Assembly: GCA_919901895.1 (NCBI GenBank)
Contig: CAKKQI010000254.1
Coordinates: forward strand, 1-11,489
Origin: Candidatus Brocadiaceae bacterium
GTDB lineage: Bacteria; Planctomycetota; MHYJ01; JACQXL01; CAKKQI01
Reading direction: 5' to 3'
Length of the DNA stretch: 11,489 bases
A model generated the notes under the pieces. That model searched no databases. It was not told the DNA's origin and saw nothing but the letters and a program-made list of their open reading frames with translations. This document shows positions 5,368 to 11,489 of this stretch, piece after piece (position 1 is the stretch's first letter; each line of letters opens with the position of its first letter). Made by a program: the position numbers and the translations under genes.

Positions 5368-7983
5368 TCAAAAATTCTTCTTTTCTTCCTCGGTCATAAT
5401 GGTAATTTTAGCTTTGATAATCATCATCAAAACTTGTTTCTGACGTCCTTTCATTTTCTCGCGGAAGAAAAGACCCAGAAAAGGGATCTTGGACAGAACC
5501 GGAACTTCAGCCGAGGCGTCAATTTCCTGTCCTTTGGCGTAACAACTGATTAAAATCGTCCCGCCATCCGGAATAATTACATTAGTGCGCAAACGCTGGT
5601 ATTGCATATCAGGTATTTCAAAGGTAGGGTTGCCGACCGACCCGAGATTGGGATTTAACTTTCTCAAGTTGGGCGCCGCCGGTTTTAGTTCGGCAATAGA
5701 AGGCCTTAATTCCATCGTAATATATTTTAAATCGGCGCTGATACTGGGCCGGACATCCAGAACCGTTCCTTCCGAAATTACGTCCGGAATAGGATCAACC
5801 ATGGCGTTCGGAGGAACGGCGATGATAATATCATAATCTTTAATATAAGTAAATTGTTCAGCGATATAAATATGGGCGCGCTGACCGTTAAAAACTGTTA
5901 ACCGGGGCGCCCGCAATATCTTGGAACGCTGGTCTTTCTGGACCGCCCGTAAAATCATTGAAACATCGGTATCATCAAGAAAAGTATAACTTAAAGTCGC
6001 CCCGCCGGTGTTAGCCAGGACATTATCGTAAAAATTACTGACTAACTGGTCGCCGCCCAGGATATTCTCCACCCGACCCCGTACGTCTCTAAAACCGTTC
6101 TCATAAAGCCCGTAAATACCGGATGATAACTGGGTCCCGGCCACCGCACTGTCATCGGTAAACGCCGGTCCGTTTGGGGCCGCCGTGCCGAAATAAGCCG
6201 GCATTACAGGCGCCGGCGCCTGCAAACCTCTCATATCAACCCCGATGTCTTCCATGAAATTTTCTGATACCTCAAGAAACCTGCTTTCAATCGTTACCAC
6301 CATATCCATCGCCGTGCGGATTTCCGCCAGTAATTTGGTAATCTGCTGTTGAACCATCGGTAAGTGCTTGATAACCAGAACACCGTTGCTCTCCTGGAAT
6401 TCAATACTGAAAGGAGCCTCCCAACCACCTTCGGCCTTAGCTATGTTACTTTGAATCAAGTCTTTCAGCTGGTCACCGGAAATCCGGGGAATCGCCACCT
6501 CTTCAGTTGGCTCATCGATCTGTTCCAAACCAAGATTTGGGCCGGGCAGATCAATAATCGGAATGGTCAGGTCAAGAATATCATACCATCTTGTTTCCAC
6601 CATGGATTCCTTGATTTTCTCATTAGTGGTGATGATAATCACGCCATCCTGGACCATAATTCCCCAATCTTTCGGTTTTAGCAGCTGGGTCAAAGCGATT
6701 CTTAAAGGGGTATCAATAAAATTAGGGGAAAACTGTTCTTCTAATGACACATCAGAACTGGGGGTAATATTGACGCCGGGAATCATATCGCGGATGTACT
6801 GGATGATGTCGGCCAGGGGAGCGCCGTCGTTGCTGAAAGAAAAATTCATCCGCCGGTCTAAAAATCGTTCGGCTTCCTGGTTAAGCGGAGAAGCCGGTTT
6901 TTCCTTAATAATCGTCCGCGGCCCGCGCCGGTCTATTTTTTCCCAGGTTTTTTTGTCGGGAAATTTCACGACCTGATGCTGGGGAATGGTTTTCAGGTCA
7001 AACGACTCAAAAGTTTTTTTCCATTCTTCAGCCAACGTTTTGGTAGTCAGTTTACGGAATTGGGCGCGCCGGGCCGCCGTGGCAATCTGTTGTAGCCGGG
7101 TCGCCACCGGATTAGCCGGGTCATTCTCTAATATCCGTTCGCATAAACTGATGGATTCATCGTAATTTTCTTTTTCAAATTGTTCCTGGGCCTGGCGGAA
7201 AAGTATTTCAACGGTTTTGGTAAAATCATCCTGGCGTTTCATTTCTTCTTCCTGGGCCCGGCGCCGTGCTTCTTCTTCCTGCCGGCGCCGCAGAATCGTT
7301 TCCTGCGCCTCTTTTTGCTCCTGCGTTTTTTTAAGATAATCTTTGGCCTGCTGCTGGTAAATGGTTAACTCCGTCTGGTAAGGAAACCACTCCACCGCTT
7401 CAATTACCCATTTAAACTCCTCCTCGGCTTCTTTATATTGTTGCGATTCATAAGCCCTGATCCCTTTATAAAGATGGTTTTCCACTTCAATCTGGGCCCC
7501 CTGGATTTTAACCCGGACTGAATCAATGTAATCGCGTGAAATCCGCCCCAGGTCGCCCCGGACAAACTCTCCCTGCAAAGCCCGGATTTCATCCAACTTC
7601 TCCGCGGCTTTGGGATGCCCGAGTTCTTTGGCCTGTTCAAACTGTTTTTTTGCCTTTTCATACTCGTTTTCCAGGTAAAATTTAAGCCCCGACTGGTAAT
7701 AACGCTCCGCCACCACGGACTGCTGCCCGTCTTTAACCTTCCGGGTTTCCTCCATCTCTTTTAAAGCCTGCGCGGCCGTTTTATCAACCGCCCTTTCCGT
7801 TTCTAAGAGACTACCCGCCGAACCATCATCTAACCGGGCGGCAATTTTTTCTCCGGCCACCGGTTTTTTCTCCGTCTCCGGCTTAATTACTTCCGGGCCG
7901 CCGCCGCAACCGCCGGTTAAAAACCAGATGAGGCCAATAAAATATAATGACTTTATCAACAGTTTCATTTTCGCCGGCTTCAT
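5368..7983 (-). CDS. TPR-containing lipidated secretin 1 (PilQ/GspD-type, Amuc_1098-like)
   Basis: This outer-membrane channel subunit has 871 residues. It begins with a lipoprotein-type signal peptide (FLTGGC, Cys26, then GGGP; the lipobox is slightly atypical, with Gly-Gly before Cys). TPR-like helices follow at ~92-135, ~165-200 and ~258-300, with a Glu/Arg-rich coiled coil ~215-255. An STN/N0-like domain lies ~378-455, an N1-like domain ~465-560, and the secretin beta-domain ~560-862. Diagnostic stretches are FMEDIGVDMRGL, KILRAPRLTVFNGQRAHIYI and VPVLSKIPFLGLFF. At the position where secretin 2 has LLLGGL, this protein has LISCYAKG (Cys814), an unusual substitution. The start at 7983 has GGGAGG nine bases upstream, inside the preceding gene; only two bases separate it from that gene's stop codon, so the two are probably translationally coupled. 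Position after PilM/PilO-type genes supports a pilus or T2SS-like channel. The secretin call is firm. Confidence 0.94.
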   Translation of the reverse strand: MKPAKMKLLIKSLYFIGLIWFLTGGCGGGPEVIKPETEKKPVAGEKIAARLDDGSAGSLLETERAVDKTAAQALKEMEETRKVKDGQQSVVAERYYQSGLKFYLENEYEKAKKQFEQAKELGHPKAAEKLDEIRALQGEFVRGDLGRISRDYIDSVRVKIQGAQIEVENHLYKGIRAYESQQYKEAEEEFKWVIEAVEWFPYQTELTIYQQQAKDYLKKTQEQKEAQETILRRRQEEEARRRAQEEEMKRQDDFTKTVEILFRQAQEQFEKENYDESISLCERILENDPANPVATRLQQIATAARRAQFRKLTTKTLAEEWKKTFESFDLKTIPQHQVVKFPDKKTWEKIDRRGPRTIIKEKPASPLNQEAERFLDRRMNFSFSNDGAPLADIIQYIRDMIPGVNITPSSDVSLEEQFSPNFIDTPLRIALTQLLKPKDWGIMVQDGVIIITTNEKIKESMVETRWYDILDLTIPIIDLPGPNLGLEQIDEPTEEVAIPRISGDQLKDLIQSNIAKAEGGWEAPFSIEFQESNGVLVIKHLPMVQQQITKLLAEIRTAMDMVVTIESRFLEVSENFMEDIGVDMRGLQAPAPVMPAYFGTAAPNGPAFTDDSAVAGTQLSSGIYGLYENGFRDVRGRVENILGGDQLVSNFYDNVLANTGGATLSYTFLDDTDVSMILRAVQKDQRSKILRAPRLTVFNGQRAHIYIAEQFTYIKDYDIIIAVPPNAMVDPIPDVISEGTVLDVRPSISADLKYITMELRPSIAELKPAAPNLRKLNPNLGSVGNPTFEIPDMQYQRLRTNVIIPDGGTILISCYAKGQEIDASAEVPVLSKIPFLGLFFREKMKGRQKQVLMMIIKAKITIMTEEEKKNF

Positions 7984-7985
7984 AA

Positions 7986-8975
7986 TTATTGTCCTCCCGT
8001 ACGCTGTTTTTTTACCGTTTCAGATTTAACGCTTCCCTGATCGTCCTGATAAATTATCCGGAAAACGGCCACTTCAATTTTATCCGCTCCAACCCGTTCC
8101 CAAATTTTATCATCCACAATATCTTTAATCTGATAAGGGGTGGTAAATTCGCCTTTACCAACCAGCTCGCCTTTTTTATAATGACCCTGTTTATCCGACC
8201 ATTTTCCATTGTTAAATTTTTTAATTTTAATCCAGACCCCGGTTTCCGGGGCCGCGGATAAAAATTCAAGTTTAACATTATCGGGAATTACCACCCGCTT
8301 TTCTTTGGCCGGCTCATAACCACTTTCCGGTCGTTCAACGTTGGGTTCGTCGGTCAAGGCACTGATATAATATGTATAAGCAATTCGTGAAGTAACGGTC
8401 TTATCGTCATATTCATAATCGCCTTCGGCATTAGGCGTAAGCAATTCAACTTGAAACGCCGGCTCGGTAATAACCGCAAATTTATTTTCGCCTTCGGCCC
8501 GGCGGTAAATCTTATAGCCGGCCGTCCGGGCAATCTCCTGGTCCGGTTCCGGATTTTTCTTCCAGATAATCTTTACATAATCAGGTTTTTTTTCTTCCAC
8601 CGCCGTATTTTTTAACTCCGGGACAGGCAGGCGTTTGGCCTTAGCTTTCGGACGGAGATTAAAAGTTACTTCATAGAACGGCTGACGATACATCAGCCAG
8701 GCATTAATTTCCATCGGTTTTTGAAGAAAGTCATCATTCCATTTTTTTTTAACCAGATCCAGCCCCGATAGAATCGGGGGCTTCTGATCTTCAGGCAGTT
8801 TATTAGTATCCAGGATTTTACGGACTTGGCTGATTTTTTCCTTAATTAAATCCAGTTGCGGATCAACGGTTTCGCTCGTCGCGGATAGACCAAAATATAA
8901 TAACATTGTTATGGCCATAACCAATCCGATTCGTTCCGGATAATTAATAATGAGTTTTTTAATTTTTGTAAGCAT
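7986..8975 (-). CDS. Membrane-anchored fibronectin-III-like protein in the Amuc_1099 position
   Basis: This is a 329-residue bitopic inner-membrane protein. It has a short basic cytoplasmic N-terminus (MLTKIKKLI), one transmembrane segment ~17-31 (IGLVMAITMLLYFGL), a helical stretch ~38-85, and a fibronectin type III-like domain ~131-222 with the pattern VKIIWKKNPEP, GYKIYRRAEG and AYTYYISALTDE. A beta-rich C-terminus follows (~232-320). I chose the ATG at 8975 because the alternative upstream TTG at 8999 lies inside a dispersed hairpin repeat and would add eight residues with no conserved look; an AAAAAAGGT precedes the ATG at very close spacing. It lies between the PilO/Amuc_1100-like gene and secretin 1, to which it is coupled by a 2-base gap. 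By position it corresponds to Amuc_1099 of Akkermansia or to a PilP/GspC-like connector of inner membrane and secretin. I do not recognise direct sequence similarity; this role is inference. Confidence 0.85.
   Translation of the reverse strand: MLTKIKKLIINYPERIGLVMAITMLLYFGLSATSETVDPQLDLIKEKISQVRKILDTNKLPEDQKPPILSGLDLVKKKWNDDFLQKPMEINAWLMYRQPFYEVTFNLRPKAKAKRLPVPELKNTAVEEKKPDYVKIIWKKNPEPDQEIARTAGYKIYRRAEGENKFAVITEPAFQVELLTPNAEGDYEYDDKTVTSRIAYTYYISALTDEPNVERPESGYEPAKEKRVVIPDNVKLEFLSAAPETGVWIKIKKFNNGKWSDKQGHYKKGELVGKGEFTTPYQIKDIVDDKIWERVGADKIEVAVFRIIYQDDQGSVKSETVKKQRTGGQ
8237..8251. repeat. CCCCGG-TTT-CCGGGG palindrome in the Fn3-like gene
   Basis: A 6-bp perfect GC stem with a 3-base loop encodes part of SAAPETGVW. 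It may be another member of the coding-region palindromes, but it is short and could be chance. Confidence 0.35.
8763..8779. repeat. CCCCGAT-AGA-ATCGGGG palindrome in the Fn3-like gene
   Basis: A 7-bp perfect stem with an AGA loop encodes PPILSG in a Pro-rich break within the N-terminal helical region. The arms match those of the valS palindrome at 149-168 (CCCCGAT/ATCGGGG) exactly, while the loop differs. This supports a shared dispersed repeat. Confidence 0.6.
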
Positions 8976-8984
8976 ACCTTTTTT

Positions 8985-9010
8985 GAGACCCCGAAACAAG
9001 TTCGGGGTGA
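8985..9010. repeat. Dispersed hairpin repeat, copy 2
   Basis: ACCCCGAA-ACAAG-TTCGGGGT is an 8-bp perfect stem at 8988-9008. It is the same repeat as 5291-5316, with a compensatory base-pair change and identical loop. It lies just upstream of the Fn3-like gene's ATG and overlaps the alternative TTG start. In the transcript it would form a stem immediately 5' of the ribosome-binding region, and may affect translation. Confidence 0.75.
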
Positions 9011-9018
9011 GATAGTTG

Positions 9019-9033
9019 TCCGCCTATGGCGGA
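9019..9033. repeat. TCCGCC-TAT-GGCGGA hairpin repeat
   Basis: A 6-bp perfect stem with a TAT loop lies in the 70-base gap between the PilO-like and Fn3-like genes. A weaker ATTGT/ACAAT stem (9033-9044) abuts it next to the PilO-like stop codon. With the copy-2 hairpin at 8988-9008, nearly the whole gap is palindromic. None of the stems is followed by a good T-tract on the minus strand, so these look like REP-type repeats rather than terminators. Confidence 0.6.
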
Positions 9034-9045
9034 TTGTCAACAATC

Positions 9046-10011
9046 TCATTTAATATCAAAATCCAGGGCGCTGCCGTTTATAACCAATTGCACCAGCGGG
9101 TTACCGGTTAAAGACGGCAAGGTTAAATTATCTTTTTCATCCAGATAACGGGTTTCTTCAATTTTCTCAGGATAATTACTAACCTCATCGGCCGGACGGG
9201 ACAATTCGATGCTTTTAATCGTCATTATAATATTCTGACCGGTCCCGCCTGGGCTGGATTGAAGCGGCTGGTTTTCCGATTCGTAGCCGCTGGCCAGAAT
9301 CTGGTAAATAAACTTAGCCACCGCCTCGCCGGGCAGGGAAACTTTTATTTCAAAAGGAATATAAACGCCCAGCCCGGCCGGAATTTCCGAACTTTTTTTA
9401 TTAAAGTTGATTTTATTACAGCGCCTGACTCCGGAATGAACCATCGCCTGAAATAATTTTTCCTGAAGCCAGTAACGCTTCTGGAGGATTTTAAAATTAG
9501 CCGGCGTGGGTTCTTCAAACCCCAGGGCTTTATCCTCAGGCATATCGGTTATTTCTAGATTATGTTTTTTTAACTCATCAATTTGCGTTTTTAGCGCTGC
9601 ATCGTAATGCGTCTTAAAATCGCCTTCATCGGGTAAGGCGGCCGGCGCTTTAATCTTTAAACCGGTAAACCACTGCTCCAATTTAGCATCAGATTGTTTA
9701 TAATAATCCAAACATTTTTTTTCCTCTTCCTGCGCCTTTGTTTTCCAGTCGGCATACTGCCGGAGCCAATCCGGTGTCGGGACCGCATGGCCTCGTTTAA
9801 TATAACGGTCTAACCGCTGAACCTGCCCGACCGAATCTCCCGATTGTTCGCTAAGCGCGGTCCCTTCGGGGTCTCCTCCGATTAAATCAGTTCTTAATTT
9901 TGAAATCTTGCCCCAGCGGCCGTAGATATCAAACATAAAAAAACCGGCCAAAATTACGCCGAGCCCCATCATGGCTAACCAGAATGGATTTTTAACGACC
10001 GGTATTTTCAT
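9046..10011 (-). CDS. PilO/Amuc_1100-like bitopic pilus-alignment protein
   Basis: This 321-residue protein has a short N-terminus, one transmembrane helix ~10-29 (FWLAMMGLGVILAGFFMFDIYG) and a periplasmic domain rich in helices up to ~195 followed by an alpha/beta part. That is the layout of PilO/GspM-type proteins and of the PilO-like Amuc_1100 of Akkermansia. KILQKRYWLQEKLFQAM (~173-190), then VYIPFEIKVSLPGEAVAKFIYQ (~216-237, a beta strand then helix as in the ferredoxin-like PilO fold) and IIMTIKSIELSRP are the supporting stretches. Its position directly after a PilM/PilN gene fits PilO. The ATG at 10011 has GGGAG eight bases upstream. A sigma-54-type promoter lies 40-55 bases upstream, so this gene may head its own transcript. 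The broad PilO-like role is likely; the specific Amuc_1100 family assignment rests on layout, synteny and remembered pattern. Confidence 0.8.
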   Translation of the reverse strand: MKIPVVKNPFWLAMMGLGVILAGFFMFDIYGRWGKISKLRTDLIGGDPEGTALSEQSGDSVGQVQRLDRYIKRGHAVPTPDWLRQYADWKTKAQEEEKKCLDYYKQSDAKLEQWFTGLKIKAPAALPDEGDFKTHYDAALKTQIDELKKHNLEITDMPEDKALGFEEPTPANFKILQKRYWLQEKLFQAMVHSGVRRCNKINFNKKSSEIPAGLGVYIPFEIKVSLPGEAVAKFIYQILASGYESENQPLQSSPGGTGQNIIMTIKSIELSRPADEVSNYPEKIEETRYLDEKDNLTLPSLTGNPLVQLVINGSALDFDIK

Positions 10012-10050
10012 CGCTTTCGCTCCCTTACCAACCAGACGCTCTAATATATC

Positions 10051-10066
10051 AGCAAATTTTATGCCA
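10051..10066 (-). promoter_or_regulatory. Sigma-54 (RpoN) -24/-12 promoter for the PilO-like gene
   Basis: On the minus strand the sequence is TGGCATAAAATTTGCT, matching every position of the TGGCAYR-N4-TTGCW consensus, with the invariant GG and GC exactly 10 bases apart. The predicted start of transcription is near 10040, leaving a leader of about 29 bases that contains the GGGAG ribosome-binding site of the gene beginning at 10011. Both sequence and placement fit a real promoter. Sigma-54 needs an enhancer-binding activator, which is not in the window. Confidence 0.75.
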
Positions 10067-10102
10067 CGACGAAGAATAAAAACCTGTATATTTCAAATCA
10101 AA

Positions 10103-10132
10103 CCGAATATATAAGACTTTATCAATATTCGG
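10103..10132. promoter_or_regulatory. 8-bp inverted repeat upstream of the sigma-54 promoter
   Basis: CCGAATAT (10103-10110) and ATATTCGG (10125-10132) are a perfect inverted repeat with a 14-base spacer that itself contains ATAA/TTAT. It lies roughly 60-95 bases upstream of the predicted transcription start, where activator sites for sigma-54 promoters are often found. Alternatively, it is a 3' hairpin of the upstream pilM-pilN transcript; the following TTTGATTT on the minus strand is T-rich but a poor terminator tail. The sequence alone cannot decide between these. Confidence 0.45.
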
Positions 10133-10180
10133 CGGTCTTCTGTAATAATATTTTACATAATGTCAATTATTTTTACATTC

Positions 10181-11489
10181 CTACTGGCTCAACGGTATTT
10201 CTAACGTTACTTTGAAACGGTAATATTTAGGTTTGTTTTCGGGCAATCCGCTGATGCTTTTCTCCTCTTCCGGAGTAAGCAAACCGGGCACAGGATCCAT
10301 ACCGCCCACCGGTTCCGGAGCATGTTCTTCGCATTTAAACTCCTCAACCAACGGTTTGACTAATTTCTGTTTAATAAATTCCTGGGAGACCAGCAAATTA
10401 GGAACGTTATCTTTTACCTGGCAAACCATGGCGCAAATTATCGTCAGGGTTAGAACTTGTTTATTAATACCTGCTAAAATTCCTTTATCGGCATTTAGTT
10501 TTAGTATCCAGATTTTATTTTGTTCAAATTTTTGAACGGCGGCCAGGTCATCCGGATTATTATTTTCAACGTATCCTTTTGCCAAGGCCGGTGCATTATT
10601 ACGTAAAATTTCCATATTATTAAGAACATTCAAAAGCCTGATCCAGACGTCGCGGTCCGATTCAAAACCGGATATTTCTTTCAGACGATTTCTCAACTCA
10701 TCAATTTTCCGTTCCTCATCCCAATTTATCTCAACCTGCTTGGCATTCTTCAGCACCGCTTGCGCTTCGTTATTAATTTCTTCCAGAATTTTCAACTCTT
10801 TTTTGCCGGAAAAATGAAGGGCCGCGAGAATCAGGGCGAGCACGACCGCCAGCGCGGCCACCCACGGTTTCTTTTTAGAAATTTCTCTTTGCCTAATTAC
10901 TTTTTCCGCGACCAAGTTAACACGGTTAGGGGTTAATTCCAAACCCTGAAGCGCCAGGCCCAGCGCCACTCCGAAACTGGCCAGGTGAGTCTGGAGCAAA
11001 GGCCGGCCATCCGGCAAACAGGCGTCTTTTACCGAAGCCGCCGGTTCTATTTTATTTAAACGCGTAATTTTAAGCGGCTCCAACTGCAAACGCTGGGAAA
11101 GGAATTCCTCAAAATAAACCGTTTTGGAGGCATTGCCGGCCAGGATAATTTTATTAAAATCAATTGCTGTCCCGAGCGGGGAAAGACTTTTATAATAACC
11201 GATGGAGCGATGGATTTCGCTGGTTAAATCTTTTAAAACATTCTGGATGACGTTAAAAATTTTCCCGGCCTCCGGACCTTCACTCACGCCGGTTTTTTTC
11301 TGCTCGGCCTCGGAAAAAGAAATATCAAATTTTTGCTGGATTGTTTTGGTGATATCGTTACCGACGATGGGAATATTGCGAATCCAGAATCTTTCCTCAT
11401 CGACCAGAATTAGGTCCGTATTGTTTGCGCCGATATCAAGAATAATAAAATTGCGGCCCAGGTCATAATCAAACATCACAAAATTATAC
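10181..11489 (-). CDS. PilM-PilN-like fusion, C-terminal part (5' end outside window)
   Basis: The frame stays open to the right edge (YNFV before the GTG at 11479), so the true start is outside; the GTG and the ATG at 11476 are internal. Counting from that GTG, residues ~9-182 are the second half of a PilM/FtsA-type actin-like ATPase: LDIGANNTDL (14-23, nucleotide-binding), the PIVGNDIT segment, IILAGNAS (111-118, adenosine-site type) and LASFGVALGLALQGL (166-180). PilM sits at the cytoplasmic face of the pilus inner-membrane complex and binds the PilN N-terminus. Here PNRVNLVAEK, like the INLLP motif of PilN, and a transmembrane helix (~206-223) follow directly in the same protein, then a coiled coil ~228-275 and a periplasmic domain to residue 432. 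So PilM and PilN appear fused, although PilN homology is judged by layout and motif only. The first ~half of the PilM domain is not visible. Confidence 0.88.
   Translation of the reverse strand, partial: YNFVMFDYDLGRNFIILDIGANNTDLILVDEERFWIRNIPIVGNDITKTIQQKFDISFSEAEQKKTGVSEGPEAGKIFNVIQNVLKDLTSEIHRSIGYYKSLSPLGTAIDFNKIILAGNASKTVYFEEFLSQRLQLEPLKITRLNKIEPAASVKDACLPDGRPLLQTHLASFGVALGLALQGLELTPNRVNLVAEKVIRQREISKKKPWVAALAVVLALILAALHFSGKKELKILEEINNEAQAVLKNAKQVEINWDEERKIDELRNRLKEISGFESDRDVWIRLLNVLNNMEILRNNAPALAKGYVENNNPDDLAAVQKFEQNKIWILKLNADKGILAGINKQVLTLTIICAMVCQVKDNVPNLLVSQEFIKQKLVKPLVEEFKCEEHAPEPVGGMDPVPGLLTPEEEKSISGLPENKPKYYRFKVTLEIPLSQ

Noticed and set aside
8976..8999. TTG start at 8999 extending the Fn3-like protein by eight residues
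   Set aside because: The extension lies inside the dispersed hairpin repeat, and the ATG at 8975 directly begins a normal basic-plus-TM N-terminus.
9855..9875. GAGACCCCGAA (minus strand) in the PilO-like gene as a third copy of the dispersed hairpin
   Set aside because: It matches only the first arm (11 bases); the ACAAG loop and second arm are absent, so it does not fold like the other copies.
10140..10166. TTGACA (minus strand, 10161-10166) as a sigma-70 -35 box
   Set aside because: At 15-18 base spacing there is no acceptable -10 hexamer (best are TTACAG/TACAGA). The TATTAT nearby is only 10 bases away.

Overview
The window looks like a chromosomal segment of a Gram-negative bacterium with moderate G+C, probably from the PVC superphylum or a relative (Omnitrophota, Planctomycetes or Verrucomicrobia type). 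The reasons are two lipidated secretins, a planctomycete-style PilM (LDIGANNTDL followed by SFGVALGLALQGL), and a gene order that matches the pilus-like Amuc_1101-1100-1099-1098 cluster of Akkermansia muciniphila as I recall it. The lineage is an inference, because there is no rRNA or taxonomic marker beyond valS.

Layout. Positions 1-1056 (+) hold the 3' part of valS (valyl-tRNA synthetase), which carries an unusual in-frame palindrome plus octamer-repeat insertion. Everything else is on the minus strand and is read from the right edge leftwards: a PilM-PilN-like fusion (cut by the right edge), a PilO/Amuc_1100-like bitopic protein, a membrane-anchored fibronectin-III-like protein in the Amuc_1099 position, a first TPR-liposecretin, a second longer TPR-liposecretin with an extra Ig-like and proline-rich N-terminus, and finally a HAD-superfamily phosphatase that converges on valS.

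How the genes work together. PilM (cytoplasmic, actin-like), the PilN-like inner-membrane segment, the PilO/Amuc_1100-like protein and the Fn3-like protein would form the inner-membrane and periplasmic alignment complex. The two lipidated secretins would form the outer-membrane channel or channels of a type IV pilus or type II secretion-like machine. No pilin, prepilin peptidase, PilB/PilT ATPase or PilC is in the window; they may lie beyond the right edge or elsewhere.

Regulation and repeats. A full match to the sigma-54 -24/-12 consensus (TGGCAYR-N4-TTGCW) lies just upstream of the PilO-like gene, with an 8-bp inverted repeat about 40-65 nt further upstream. This suggests that the PilO-to-secretin part of the cluster has its own RpoN-dependent promoter. 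The genome also appears to carry many small palindromic repeats. One intergenic gap (8976-9045) is almost entirely hairpins. Another (5074-5367) contains a 169-bp MITE-like element with terminal inverted repeats and ATTAAT flanks. Several CCCCGAT/ATCGGGG palindromes lie inside coding sequences.
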